DNA of 64,000 nt from Sphingomonas sp. ATCC 31555 (GCF_000282895.1 NZ_ALBQ01000003.1:62001-126000); one strand, 5' to 3'. Shown: positions 53,802 through 62,877, counted from the first letter of the stretch. The notes: generated by a model not told the origin, from the sequence alone. Numbers and translations: made by a program.

Positions 53802-55199
53802 ATGCAAGGTTGGAAGCTGGCGCTGCTGGCGGGCACGGCAGCGGCTGGGCTGTCGCCAGCGGCCGCCATCGCCCAGAGCAGTCGCGAGGCGGCGCTCGAA
53901 GCGCGGCTGCGGGAATTGGAGCAGGCGGTGAGCGAACTGCGCGGCGAACTCCGGTCGGCGCGTGCCGAACAGGTGCGCACCGCCGCGGCTGCCGAACAGA
54001 GCAGCCAGGCAGTGGCTGCAGCGACGCAGGCGAGCGTGGCGACCGAGAAGCGCGTCGCTGCGCTGGAGACGGCGCCCCCGCGCGACGGCTTCCGCATGGG
54101 CGGATCGACGGTGAAGCTGAGCGGCTTCGTACGGCTGAACGCCATCGCCACACGGTATAATGACGGCGAGATACCGACGGGTGGACTTGGCAAGGAATTC
54201 TACCTGCCGCAGCAAATCCCGGTCGGCGGCGGCTATTCGAGCCGCGACATGCTGCTTTCGGCGCGACAAACGCGCTTGGCGGTCACCGCGACCACGCCCA
54301 TGAACGGCACCGACATCAAGACGCACATCGAGTTCGACTTCGCGCTGGCAACTGCGCCGGTGGGCGCTCAGCGCGCGACAAACCCCTATGTACCCACCTT
54401 CCGGCGCGGCTTCATCGAATATGGCCGATGGCTCGTCGGGCAGGAATGGTCGACCTTCCAGAACGTGGCGGTGCTGCCCGAAAGCACCGATTTCGTCGGG
54501 CCGCTGGAAGGCACGGTGTTCAATCGGCAGGGCCTGATCCGCTACACCACGCCATTGCGCGGCGGCAGCAATTTCCAAATCGCGATCGAAAATCCGCAGA
54601 CTGAAACCGCGCTGCCTTCGGCGGCGGCGCTGGTGGACAACGACCATGAGCGCCTGCCGGACCTCGTCGCGCGGGTGAACTGGAAGACGCGGCTCGGCGA
54701 CTTTTCGCTCGCCGGCATCGCCCGCGAACTGCACGCGGAAGTTGGCGGAGTGGGCGACAGCGCAGTCGGCTGGGGCGTCTCCGGCGCCGGGCGGGTGCCG
54801 ATCGGGACGCGCCACGACGTGCGGTTCATGGCCACCTATGGCCAGGGGATCGGCCGGTATCTGGGACTGGGCTATGTGCCCGATGCGCTGTTCGGCGGCA
54901 CGGCCACCCGCATGGCCAGGATCGACAATTTCGCCGCCTTCGCTGCGCTGAAGCTGGGCTGGACCAATAACCTGCGTTCTACCTTCACCGGCAGCTATCA
55001 GACAGCGCAATATCCTGACAGGTTGGCGGTGACGCTGCTTGCCAACAAGGCGGCGTGGAGTGCGGCGGCCAATCTGTTCTGGACGCCGGTGAAGGGGATG
55101 GATGTCGGCATCGAGTATCGCCACGGTCAGCGTGAGCTCGTGTCGGGAGACAGTGGTGCGCTCGACCGCATCGAAATGGCCTTTAAATACGGATTTTAA
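53802..55199 (+). CDS. DcaP-like outer-membrane porin
   Basis: A 465-residue trimeric porin of the DcaP type. ATG 53802 follows GGGAGAGG and starts a signal peptide (cleavage near AAIAQ). Residues about 30-95 form a periplasmic coiled coil ([20 protein letters not shown]), followed by the barrel starting [20 protein letters not shown] and ending with the aromatic terminus MAFKYGF. DcaP proteins pass dicarboxylates and other small acids. It is followed after 11 bases by an MHS-family transporter and is divergent from acs, so outer-membrane entry of a carboxylate for this module is likely. Confidence 0.9.
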   Translation: MQGWKLALLAGTAAAGLSPAAAIAQSSREAALEARLRELEQAVSELRGELRSARAEQVRTAAAAEQSSQAVAAATQASVATEKRVAALETAPPRDGFRMGGSTVKLSGFVRLNAIATRYNDGEIPTGGLGKEFYLPQQIPVGGGYSSRDMLLSARQTRLAVTATTPMNGTDIKTHIEFDFALATAPVGAQRATNPYVPTFRRGFIEYGRWLVGQEWSTFQNVAVLPESTDFVGPLEGTVFNRQGLIRYTTPLRGGSNFQIAIENPQTETALPSAAALVDNDHERLPDLVARVNWKTRLGDFSLAGIARELHAEVGGVGDSAVGWGVSGAGRVPIGTRHDVRFMATYGQGIGRYLGLGYVPDALFGGTATRMARIDNFAAFAALKLGWTNNLRSTFTGSYQTAQYPDRLAVTLLANKAAWSAAANLFWTPVKGMDVGIEYRHGQRELVSGDSGALDRIEMAFKYGF

Positions 55200-55210
55200 C
55201 AAGGGAGAGG

Positions 55211-56884
55211 ATGATGGCGACCGCATATGATGACGGGCTTCCCAAGCACCACAGGGCGACGCAGAACGAGAAACTCGTCATCGCCGCTTCGTCGCTGGGG
55301 ACGGTGTTCGAATGGTATGATTTCTATCTCTACGGTCTGTTGGCGAGCTACATCTCGGCCCAGTTCTTTTCGGGTGTGAACGAGACGACGGGCTTCATCC
55401 TTGCGCTGGCGGCGTTCGCGGCGGGGTTTGCGGTACGACCGTTCGGGGCGCTCGTGTTCGGGCGGGTCGGCGATCTGGTCGGGCGCAAGAACACCTTCCT
55501 CGTCACCATGGGGCTGATGGGCCTTTCCACCTTCGCGGTGGGTCTGCTCCCCGCCTATGCCACGATCGGGGTGGCAGCGCCGTTCATTCTCGTCGCGCTG
55601 CGGCTGATCCAGGGACTCGCGCTGGGCGGCGAATATGGCGGCGCCGCAACTTACGTTGCCGAGCACGCCCCGGACAACAAGCGCGGCCTGTACACCAGCT
55701 GGATCCAGACGACGGCCACGCTTGGCCTCTTCGCCGCTCTGCTCGTCGTGATCGGCCTGCGCACCGTCCTGGGCGAGGCAGCGTTCGCCAGCTGGGGCTG
55801 GCGCATGCCGTTCCTGATCTCGATCGTGCTGCTCGCCGTTTCGATGTGGATCCGGCTGCAGCTCTCCGAAAGCCCGGTGTTCCAGAAGATGAAGGACGAG
55901 GGCACCACGTCGAAGGCGCCGCTGACCGAAGCTTTTGGCAAATGGGGCAATCTGCGCTGGGTGATCATCGCGCTGATCGGCGCAGTCGCCGGACAAGCGG
56001 TGGTTTGGTACACCGGCCAATTCTATGCGCTTTTCTTCCTGGAGAAGATGCTGAAGGTGGATGGCGCCACCGCCAATATCCTGATCGCCATCGCGCTTGC
56101 GCTCGGCACGCCGTTCTTCGTCATCTTTGGCTGGCTTTCGGACAAGATCGGGCGCAAGCCGATCATCCTCACCGGATGCGCGGTGGCGGCGCTTACCTAT
56201 TTCCCGCTGTTCGGCATGCTCACCAACGCGGCCAATCCCGCGCTCGCCCGCGCGGTGGCGACGGCGCCGGTTTCGGTGATCGCAAATCCGGCGGAGTGCT
56301 CGTTCCAGTTCGATCCGATCGGGCGCAACAAGTTCGACGCGACGAGCTGCGACATCGCCAAGTCCTATCTGGCCAAGGGCGGCATCAACTATCAGAATAT
56401 CGAGGCGCCTGCCGGAACGGTGGCGCAGATCCGGATCGGCGATGTAAGCTTCGTGGCGCCCAATCCCGCCCAGGTGGCGGGCGCGGACCGCAAGGCGGCG
56501 ATTACCGACTTCCAGGGACGGGTGAAGGGCGGGCTCGCCGATGCCGGCTATCCGGCCAAGGCCGATCCGGCGCAGGTGAACACCGTGTTGGTGGTAGCGA
56601 TCCTGTTCTTCTTCGTGCTGCTGGTCACGGCGGTGTATGGCCCCATCGCGGCTATGCTGGTCGAACTGTTCCCCAGCCGCATCCGCTATACCTCGATGTC
56701 GCTGCCCTATCACATTGGCAATGGCTGGTTCGGCGGCTTCCTGCCGACCACGGCGTTCGCGATGGTCGCGGCGACGGGCAACATCTATTATGGACTTTGG
56801 TATCCGGTGGTGGTCGCCGCCGTTACGGTGGTGATCGGCGTGTTCTTTCTGCCGGAGACGTTCCGCCGCAACATCGAAGCATAA
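55211..56884 (+). CDS. MHS-family MFS transporter (metabolite:proton symporter) with periplasmic insert
   Basis: A 557-residue major-facilitator permease of the metabolite:H+ symporter group (KgtP/ProP/ShiA relatives). The second of two tandem ATGs (55214) has the better spacing to GGGAG. Typical motifs: [13 protein letters not shown] in helix 1, [17 protein letters not shown] between helices 2 and 3, and [20 protein letters not shown]. Between helices 10 and 11 there is a soluble insert of about 100 residues (about 350-450) with two cysteines (AECSFQFDP and TSCDIAKSY) that could pair in the periplasm. Operon partner of the DcaP-like porin; carboxylate uptake for acetyl-CoA synthesis is inferred. 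Confidence 0.9.
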   Translation: MMATAYDDGLPKHHRATQNEKLVIAASSLGTVFEWYDFYLYGLLASYISAQFFSGVNETTGFILALAAFAAGFAVRPFGALVFGRVGDLVGRKNTFLVTMGLMGLSTFAVGLLPAYATIGVAAPFILVALRLIQGLALGGEYGGAATYVAEHAPDNKRGLYTSWIQTTATLGLFAALLVVIGLRTVLGEAAFASWGWRMPFLISIVLLAVSMWIRLQLSESPVFQKMKDEGTTSKAPLTEAFGKWGNLRWVIIALIGAVAGQAVVWYTGQFYALFFLEKMLKVDGATANILIAIALALGTPFFVIFGWLSDKIGRKPIILTGCAVAALTYFPLFGMLTNAANPALARAVATAPVSVIANPAECSFQFDPIGRNKFDATSCDIAKSYLAKGGINYQNIEAPAGTVAQIRIGDVSFVAPNPAQVAGADRKAAITDFQGRVKGGLADAGYPAKADPAQVNTVLVVAILFFFVLLVTAVYGPIAAMLVELFPSRIRYTSMSLPYHIGNGWFGGFLPTTAFAMVAATGNIYYGLWYPVVVAAVTVVIGVFFLPETFRRNIEA

Positions 56885-56903
56885 GACTGGCAAGATCCTA
56901 AAG

Positions 56904-56936
56904 GGCGGGCTGCGCCGTGGCGCGGCTCGCCTTTTC
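56904..56936 (+). terminator. Rho-independent terminator after MHS transporter
   Basis: GGCGGGCTGCGCC and GGCGCGGCTCGCC form a long GC-rich stem (with G-T pairs) followed by TTTTC. It closes the porin-transporter operon, 20 bases after the stop. Confidence 0.8.
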
Positions 56937-56992
56937 GTACGCGCGGTTGCGCTGCGTGTTTGGCTGAAATACCCCTGTTAAAGGGAGAGAAG

Positions 56993-57207
56993 ATGACCAT
57001 CGATCGCCGCCTGTTCCTGGCGGGTGCGGTGGGCACGGCAATCGCGACCCGCGGGGGCGCGATCCTGCTGGTGCCGATCGACGCGCCCGACCAGGCGGCA
57101 AGGTGCGGTTCGATGCCGCGGATCGCCCAGGGGCCAGCCTGGTCTATCGGAGCGGTTCGATCGGGCTGGCCAGGCCGGAGGGGGACGCGACCTTCTTGGT
57201 GCGCTGA
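56993..57207 (+). pseudogene. Tat-signal secreted protein remnant with internal deletion
   Basis: ATG 56993, with a strong AGGGAGAGAAG, opens a Tat-type signal (MTIDRRLFLAGAVGTAIATR, twin arginine then FLAG). After about 35 residues the protein no longer makes sense, but another frame from 57100 reads KVRFDAADRPGASLVYRSGS and ends GDATFLVR at the stop 57207, looking like the last beta-strands of a secreted domain. The body between signal and tail is missing. I cannot name the family. It lies just upstream of the second M3 peptidase; the signal frame overlaps that gene only as nonsense. Confidence 0.6.
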
Positions 57208-57261
57208 AGGCGAGGCCGGCAGCCGGCTCACTCCGCACGCCGCCCGCGCGGGAGATTTGTC

Positions 57262-59385
57262 GTGCGAACGCGGCTGCTTGCCTGTACTGCTCTCGCCATG
57301 CTGGCATCCCCACTTCCCGACGCGACGGCGCCGCAGGCGCCTGGCTCGGCGGCCGATCAGACCGTCAACCCGCTGCTCGAAACCTGGACGACGCCCGATG
57401 GCGTGCCGCCTTATGACCGTATCCGCCCGGAGCAGTATGCGCCCGCCTTCGACGTGGCGCTCGCCGAAGCGCATGCCGGCTATCGCCGCATCGCAGACGA
57501 CCCCGCTCCGCCGAGCTTCGCCAACACGATCGAGGCGATGGAGGGGGCGGGGCGACTGCTTGGCCGCATCGCCAGCGCGTTCTTCAATGTGGCCTCCGCC
57601 GACGCGAGTGACGCAATTCAGCGCATCGAAGAACATGTCACCCCCAAGCTGACTCGCCTCGCCAACGAGACATGGCTGGATCCGAAGCTGTTCGGCCGGA
57701 TCCGTGCGCTTTGGAACGCGCGCGCGGGCCTGACCCTTACGCCCGAACAGGCGCGGCTGTTGCAGGAGGTGCACGAGCGGTTTGTGCGCGCTGGCGCGGC
57801 GCTCGGCCCGGACGAGCGCGCCCGCATCGCCGCAATCAACGAGGAAATGGCGACGCTGAGCGTCGATTTCGGTCAGAAGCTACTTGCGGACCAGAAGGCT
57901 GGCAGCGTGTTGCTGTCTGCAACCGAGGTCACGGGCCTGCCCGAGGACCAGCGCAGCGCCGCGGCGATGGCCGCGGAGACTGCTGGGCATTCCGGCAGTT
58001 TCCTGTTCCCCGCTACCCGTTCCGCTGCAGAGCCGTTCCTGACCGCTGCACCGAACCGCGACGCGCGCGAGAAAGTGTGGCGCGCCTTCGTGATGCGCGG
58101 CGATCATGGCAATGCGAATGATACCAATGCGATTGTTACCCGGCTTCTCGCGTTGCGGATCGAGCGGGCAAGGCTGCTCGGCGCGGAGAGCCATGCCGCC
58201 TTCGTGCTACAGAACCGGATGGCGAAGACGCCGGCCGCCGCGACCGAGCTGCTGATGCGCGTCTATCGTCCGGCGCTGGCGCGCGCCGGAGAGGAGCTGC
58301 GCGATATCGCCGCCTGCGCGGCGCGGGACGGCATCGCCAGGGTGGAGCCCTGGGATTGGCGCTATTATGCCGAGCAGGTGCGCAAGGAGCGCTTCGCCCT
58401 CGATGAGGCGGCGGTGAAGCAATATCTGCCGCTGGAGGGGATGGTCGCCGCGCTGTTCGACACGACCCAACGGCTCTATGGCATCACCGCCCATGCGCGG
58501 CCCGACGTGCCCGTCTATGCGGAAGGCGTGCGTGTGTGGGAGTTGCGCGAGGCCGACGGGCGCAAAATCGGCCTGTTCTATGCCGACTGGTTCGCGCGGC
58601 CGACCAAGCGCCCCGGCGCCTGGATGAACAGCCTGCGCGACCAGAACGATCTGTTCGGCGAACAGCCGATCGTCGTGAACAACCAGAATATCGTGCCGCC
58701 CGCGCCGGGCCAGCCGGCGCTGATTTCGATGGACGAAGCGCGAACGCTGTTCCACGAATTTGGCCATGGCCTGCACGGCCTGCTCAGCAAGGTGCGCTAC
58801 CCCAGCCTTTCCGGCACCGCCGTGCCGCGGGATTTCGTCGAGTTCCCGAGCCAGGTGTACGAGCATTGGGTGGTCGCGCCGGAGACCTTGCGGCGCTATG
58901 CCCGCAACGCCGCGGGAGAACCCATGCCGGACGCGATGCTGCAGGCGCTGCTCCAGTCCCGCACGTTCAACCAGGGTTATCTGACGGTCCAGCAGCTTTC
59001 CTCCGCAATCCTCGACATGCGGCTCCACATGCTGACCAGCCTGCCGGACGACTTCCATCCGCGTACCTGGGAGGCGGCGGAACTGCAGGCGCTGGGCGTG
59101 CCGCCCGAAGTTGGGATGCGCCATCGCCTCGCGCATTTCAGTCACATCTTCGACGGAGGCTACGCGGCGGCCTATTATGCCTATACCTGGGCGGAAGTGA
59201 TGGACGCCGACGGATTCCAGGCCTTCGAGGAGGCGGGTGACATCTTCGATCCGGCGATGGCGGCGAAGCTGCGCCGCGAGGTGCTGGAACGCGGCAACAC
59301 GCGCGATCCAGCCGAAAGCTATATCGCGTTCCGGGGGCGGATGCCCGCGCCGGACGCGCTGCTGCGCAGCCGGGGCCTGAACTGA
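57262..59385 (+). CDS. dcp: M3-family peptidyl-dipeptidase (Dcp-like), second copy, exported
   Basis: A 707-residue paralogue of the peptidase at 3248-5380, with the same GTG start (57262, after GGGAGA), the same signal peptide pattern (RTRLLACTALAMLASPLPDA), the zinc motif HEFGHGLHGLLS and the family C-terminus (RGRMPAPDALLRSRGL). Differences are spread evenly as conservative changes, pointing to an old duplication kept under selection. It should act in the periplasm on short peptides. It lies on the opposite strand to its twin. Neighbours are a Tat-protein remnant upstream and a small flagellar-rod-like gene downstream, so no operon partner is evident. Confidence 0.95.
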   Translation: MRTRLLACTALAMLASPLPDATAPQAPGSAADQTVNPLLETWTTPDGVPPYDRIRPEQYAPAFDVALAEAHAGYRRIADDPAPPSFANTIEAMEGAGRLLGRIASAFFNVASADASDAIQRIEEHVTPKLTRLANETWLDPKLFGRIRALWNARAGLTLTPEQARLLQEVHERFVRAGAALGPDERARIAAINEEMATLSVDFGQKLLADQKAGSVLLSATEVTGLPEDQRSAAAMAAETAGHSGSFLFPATRSAAEPFLTAAPNRDAREKVWRAFVMRGDHGNANDTNAIVTRLLALRIERARLLGAESHAAFVLQNRMAKTPAAATELLMRVYRPALARAGEELRDIAACAARDGIARVEPWDWRYYAEQVRKERFALDEAAVKQYLPLEGMVAALFDTTQRLYGITAHARPDVPVYAEGVRVWELREADGRKIGLFYADWFARPTKRPGAWMNSLRDQNDLFGEQPIVVNNQNIVPPAPGQPALISMDEARTLFHEFGHGLHGLLSKVRYPSLSGTAVPRDFVEFPSQVYEHWVVAPETLRRYARNAAGEPMPDAMLQALLQSRTFNQGYLTVQQLSSAILDMRLHMLTSLPDDFHPRTWEAAELQALGVPPEVGMRHRLAHFSHIFDGGYAAAYYAYTWAEVMDADGFQAFEEAGDIFDPAMAAKLRREVLERGNTRDPAESYIAFRGRMPAPDALLRSRGLN

Positions 59386-59482
59386 CCACCCCGGCGCGGC
59401 GATCGGGTTAGCCGCGCATGCACCATGTTCGTCCACCGATCGATTACGAATGACTGCGATCATGGTACATCGGAGTAGCGCC

Positions 59483-59899
59483 ATGATCGCCACCAACATC
59501 GCCCTGACGGGGCTTCAGGCCAGCGTCGCGCGCGTCAACGCGAGCGCGCAAAACCTCGCCAACGTCCAAACGACGGGCGAGACCGCCAAGGCAGTGACGG
59601 CGGCTACGGCGATCGGCAAGACGGTCAATCACGCCTACCAGCCGATCGCGATCTATCAGGCGGCGGCCGCGGCCGGCGGGGTGAACGCCAAGCCGGTGCC
59701 GGCGGTGCCCGGGACGGGGCCGCGCTACGATCCCGAATCGCAGGATGCCGACGAAGACGGTATGATCGAGGCGCCCGACATCGACTTCGCGAGCGAAGAC
59801 GTCGAACAGCGCAAGGCGCTGTTTTCCTTCCGCGCAAACCTGTCGGTGATCCGGACCGAGGACCGGATGATGGGTTCGCTGCTGGATATGCGCGTATAA
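59483..59899 (+). CDS. Small flagellar-rod-domain-like protein (orphan)
   Basis: A 138-residue protein whose N-terminus (MIATNIALTGLQASVARVNA then SAQNLANVQTTG) matches the N-terminal signature of flagellar basal-body rod/hook proteins (FlgB/C/F/G: ...N..A.gL.A...rl...a.NlANv.T.G). The rest is a short, alanine-rich and acidic segment, and the C-terminus SLLDMRV resembles the closing helix of FlgC-like proteins. It is as short as FlgC, but no flagellar genes lie nearby. ATG 59483 follows GGAG. Sphingomonads often carry such stand-alone genes; function is unknown. Confidence 0.72.
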   Translation: MIATNIALTGLQASVARVNASAQNLANVQTTGETAKAVTAATAIGKTVNHAYQPIAIYQAAAAAGGVNAKPVPAVPGTGPRYDPESQDADEDGMIEAPDIDFASEDVEQRKALFSFRANLSVIRTEDRMMGSLLDMRV

Positions 59900-59906
59900 A
59901 GCACAC

Positions 59907-59930
59907 GGCCCTCTCCCCGAAGGGAGAGGG
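59907..59930. terminator. Bidirectional terminator hairpin
   Basis: A perfect 10-bp stem, GCCCTCTCCC/GGGAGAGGGC, with a CGAA tetraloop, lies between the convergent flagellar-rod-like and ohr genes. Confidence 0.75.
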
Positions 59931-59940
59931 CTCGCAAGCA

Positions 59941-60366
59941 TCAGGCCAGCGTCAGACCGACATCCACGTTGCCGCGGGTCGCGTTCGAATAGGGGCAAAC
60001 TTGGTGCGCGGCGTCGACCAGCTTCTGCGCCTCCGCGCGGTCGAGGCCGGGCAGGTTGACCAGCAGGTCTGCGGTGATGCCGAAGCCGCCTTCCGAACGC
60101 GGGCCGATGCCCACCGTCGCAGTGACCGTCACGTCCGCCGGAACCTTGATCTTCATTTGCGCACCGACCGCCTTCAGCGCGCCGATGAAGCAGGCCGAAT
60201 AGCCTGCCGCGAACAGCTGTTCCGGGTTGGTGCCGTCGCCGCCGGCGCCACCAAGTTCTTTCGGGGTCGAGAGTTTGACTTCCAGCACGCCGTCTTCCGA
60301 ACGCGCGCTGCCGTCGCGACCGCCGGTTGCCGTCGCCTTGGTGGTGTACTTCACATCGACCGACAT
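59941..60366 (-). CDS. ohr: Organic hydroperoxide resistance protein, Ohr/OsmC family
   Basis: A 141-residue thiol peroxidase that reduces organic hydroperoxides in the cytoplasm. Both redox cysteines are present: the peroxidatic one in AAGYSACFIGALKAV (about residue 60) and the resolving one in AHQVCPYSNATRGN (about 124). The catalytic arginine region GGRDGSARSEDG is also recognisable. It is divergent from ohrR, and a 19-base palindromic operator lies 21-39 bases upstream of its ATG. Length is normal for Ohr. Confidence 0.95.
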   Translation of the reverse strand: MSVDVKYTTKATATGGRDGSARSEDGVLEVKLSTPKELGGAGGDGTNPEQLFAAGYSACFIGALKAVGAQMKIKVPADVTVTATVGIGPRSEGGFGITADLLVNLPGLDRAEAQKLVDAAHQVCPYSNATRGNVDVGLTLA

Positions 60367-60386
60367 CGTGTGTCTCCCTTAATTCC

Positions 60387-60409
60387 CGCGATAACCGTTA
60401 TCGCGATAA
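60387..60409. promoter_or_regulatory. OhrR operator 1 (ohr promoter)
   Basis: CGCGATAAC-c-GTTATCGCG (60387-60405) is a perfect 9-bp inverted repeat; its right half extends into TTATCGCGATAA (60398-60409), another perfect palindrome. These nested symmetries suggest two OhrR dimers near the ohr start. Confidence 0.75.
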
Positions 60410-60451
60410 TCGGCGGATAGGCGATGCTGAACCTCTTGTCCAGAGATTATT

Positions 60452-60461
60452 TATCGCGATA
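60452..60461. promoter_or_regulatory. OhrR operator 2 (ohrR promoter)
   Basis: TATCGCGATA, a perfect palindrome sharing the core of operator 1, 43 bases upstream of the ohrR ATG. It implies autoregulation. Confidence 0.65.
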
Positions 60462-60504
60462 TGCGTTTTGTACCGCCATGGTCGGCGGAGAGGAGTTTCT
60501 GCCC

Positions 60505-60936
60505 ATGCCTGCGCCGCTTCCGCTCGACAGCCAGCTCTGCTTCTCGCTCTACGGCGCGAGCATGGCGATCACGCGCGTCTACAAGCCGATCCTCGACCGG
60601 CTGGGGATCACCTATCCGCAATATCTGGTGCTCCATGCGCTGTGGGAGAAGGACGGCCGCACAGTGGGCGCAATTGCCGAGCGGCTGGCGCTCGAATCCA
60701 GCACGATCACGCCGCTGGTGAAGCGACTGGAGGCGGCCGGGCTGGTCGAGCGCAAGCGCAACCCGGAGGACGAACGCCAGGTGCAGGTGTTTCTCTCCGA
60801 CCAGGGCCAGGCGATCCGCGAGGAATGCGGCTGCCTGGGCGAGGCGCTTGTGGAGAAGACCGACATGGCGCTGGAGCGGCTGGCGGCACTCAACCGCGAG
60901 GCGCAGGCGCTGCGCGACTCGCTGGCGCGCGACTGA
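60505..60936 (+). CDS. ohrR: MarR-family peroxide-sensing repressor OhrR
   Basis: A 143-residue MarR-type repressor sensing organic hydroperoxides through a reactive cysteine. The start ATG 60505 is selected because GGAGAGGAG lies 9 bases upstream and it places the sensing Cys in the expected N-terminal segment (LDSQLCFSLYGAS, Cys about 11). The winged helix reads VGAIAERLALESSTITPLVK, and the wing VERKRNPEDERQVQVFLSDQ. It is divergent from ohr, with shared TATCGCGATA-core operators, the standard ohr/ohrR arrangement. Confidence 0.94.
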   Translation: MPAPLPLDSQLCFSLYGASMAITRVYKPILDRLGITYPQYLVLHALWEKDGRTVGAIAERLALESSTITPLVKRLEAAGLVERKRNPEDERQVQVFLSDQGQAIREECGCLGEALVEKTDMALERLAALNREAQALRDSLARD

Positions 60937-61017
60937 ACGGTACGCACCGATCTGCGGTTTGCCGGAGGACGGACTGACGCTAATAGCACATGGCGTTGCG
61001 GGGACTCGCTTTCCACG

Positions 61018-61115
61018 CCGTCCTCCCGGCGAAAGCGGGGATCCATTCGCCGCTCGGTCGCAGATAATGGCGGGATGGAGACCCCAATGGATTCCGGCTT
61101 TCGCCGGGAGGACGG
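61018..61115. repeat. REP-like palindromic element
   Basis: A 30-base arm at 61018-61047 (core CCTCCCGGCGAAAGCGGGGA) is repeated inverted at 61086-61115 with few mismatches, separated by about 38 bases. Such CCCGGCGAAAGCCGGG palindromes are dispersed in sphingomonad genomes. The element occupies the 260-base gap between ohrR and the FAD oxidoreductase gene. Confidence 0.7.
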
Positions 61116-61196
61116 GCGGGGTTACGGGTTCCCATCGACGCTACCTTGTATAAGGGATGCACCTTCACCCCCAAATCTGCTGGAATCCACGTTTCG

Positions 61197-62807
61197 ATGC
61201 TGCGCCTGTCCGGACTTTCCTTGCCGCTCGATCATCCCGCCGATGCACTGGCCCCGGCGATCGCATTGCGGCTGGGCGTGGCGCCGGCCGAGGTGCGCGG
61301 GTTTACTGTGTTCAAGCGCGGCAATGACGCCCGGCGACGCAATGCGATCCTGCTGGTCTACACGGTCGACGTCGATCTGGCGGACGAGGCCGAGGTGCTG
61401 GCGCGCCTCGCCGGTGACAAGGATGTGCGGCCCACGCCGGACATGACCTACCGCCCGCCGGTCCATGCGCCCGAAGGGTGGCAGGGGTTGCGCCCAGTGG
61501 TGATCGGCGCAGGGCCGTGCGGGCTGTTCGCGGGCCTGATCCTCGCCCAGATGGGTTTCCGCCCGATCATCGTCGATCGCGGCAAGATCGTGCGAGAGCG
61601 GACCAAGGACACGTGGGGTCTGTGGCGCCGCTCCGAGCTCAACCCGGACTCGAACGTCCAGTTCGGCGAGGGCGGAGCAGGAACTTTCTCGGACGGCAAG
61701 CTCTATTGCCGGGTGAAGGATCCGCGCTTCCTCGGCCGCAAGGTGCTCGAGGAGTTTGTGAAGGCCGGTGCGCCCGACGACATCCTGTGGCAGGCGCATC
61801 CGCACATCGGCACCTTCCGCCTCGTCTCGATGGTGGAGAGCATGCGCCGCACCATCGAGGAACTGGGCGGCGAATATCGCTGGCAGACGCGCGTCGATGC
61901 GATCGAGCTCGACGGCGAGCGCAAGATGCGCGGCCTGCACCTGCACGATGGCAGCTTCCTGGAGGCCGATCACGTCGTCCTCGCGGTGGGGCACAGCGCG
62001 CGCCCGACCTTCGAGATGCTTCACCGCATGGGCGTGCATCTGGAGGCCAAGCCTTTCTCGATCGGCGTGCGGATCGAGCATCCGCAGAGCTGGATCGACC
62101 AGGCGCGCTTCGGCAACTGCGCCAAGCATCCGGACCTGGGCGCCGCCGCCTATGCGCTGTCGCACCACTGCGCCAATGGCCGCACCGTCTACAGCTTCTG
62201 CATGTGCCCGGGCGGCCGGGTGGTGGCGGCGACCTCGGAGGAGGGCCGCGTCGTCACCAACGGCATGAGCCAGTATTCGCGTGCCGAGTTCAACGCCAAT
62301 TCTGGGCTGGTCGTGGCGATCGACCCCGCGCGCGACTATCCGGGCGGTCCGCTCGCGGGCATCGAGTTGCAGCGGAAATGGGAGGACGCGGCCTTTATCG
62401 CCGGCGGCTCCAACTACAACGCGCCGGGGCAGCTGGTCGGCGACCTGCTCGCCGGGCGGCCCTCCACCGCACTGGGCCAGGTGGTACCGAGCTACAAGCC
62501 GGGGGTCACGCCCACCGATCTCTCCGCTTGCCTGCCCGATTTCGTGATCGAGGCGTTCCGCGAGGCGCTGCCCGTGTTCGGCCGCCAGATCGCCCGCTAC
62601 GACCATCCCGAGGCGGTGATGACCGGCGTGGAGACGCGCACCTCCTCGCCGCTACGGATCACCCGCGGGCCGGACCTGCAGAGCCTCAACACGCCGCGGC
62701 TGTTCCCGGCTGGCGAAGGCGCGGGTTATGCCGGCGGCATCCTTTCGGCGGCGATCGACGGCATCAAGGTCGCCGAGGCCTTGGCGAAGAGCATCACCGG
62801 ACAATAG
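61197..62807 (+). CDS. FAD-dependent oxidoreductase (NAD-utilising dehydrogenase type)
   Basis: A 536-residue flavoprotein with an N-terminal extension of about 85 residues, then the dinucleotide motif VVIGAGPCGLFAGLILAQMG (about 100-120), DRGKIVRERTKDTWGLWRRS, and FGEGGAGTFSDGKLYCRVKD. A second conserved part (PAGEGAGYAGGILSAAIDGI) lies near the C-terminus. This architecture belongs to uncharacterised FAD-dependent dehydrogenases once annotated as NAD-utilising dehydrogenases; the electron acceptor and substrate are unknown. ATG 61197 is chosen because the domain begins with MLRLSGLSLPLDHPADALAP; an upstream alternative at 61146 would add 17 residues. Confidence 0.88.
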   Translation: MLRLSGLSLPLDHPADALAPAIALRLGVAPAEVRGFTVFKRGNDARRRNAILLVYTVDVDLADEAEVLARLAGDKDVRPTPDMTYRPPVHAPEGWQGLRPVVIGAGPCGLFAGLILAQMGFRPIIVDRGKIVRERTKDTWGLWRRSELNPDSNVQFGEGGAGTFSDGKLYCRVKDPRFLGRKVLEEFVKAGAPDDILWQAHPHIGTFRLVSMVESMRRTIEELGGEYRWQTRVDAIELDGERKMRGLHLHDGSFLEADHVVLAVGHSARPTFEMLHRMGVHLEAKPFSIGVRIEHPQSWIDQARFGNCAKHPDLGAAAYALSHHCANGRTVYSFCMCPGGRVVAATSEEGRVVTNGMSQYSRAEFNANSGLVVAIDPARDYPGGPLAGIELQRKWEDAAFIAGGSNYNAPGQLVGDLLAGRPSTALGQVVPSYKPGVTPTDLSACLPDFVIEAFREALPVFGRQIARYDHPEAVMTGVETRTSSPLRITRGPDLQSLNTPRLFPAGEGAGYAGGILSAAIDGIKVAEALAKSITGQ

Positions 62808-62877
62808 CGCAATCCCCGCTGGTTTTGGGAAAATCGTTTCCGCCCGCCTCTATAATGAAAGGTGAAGGGAAACGATT

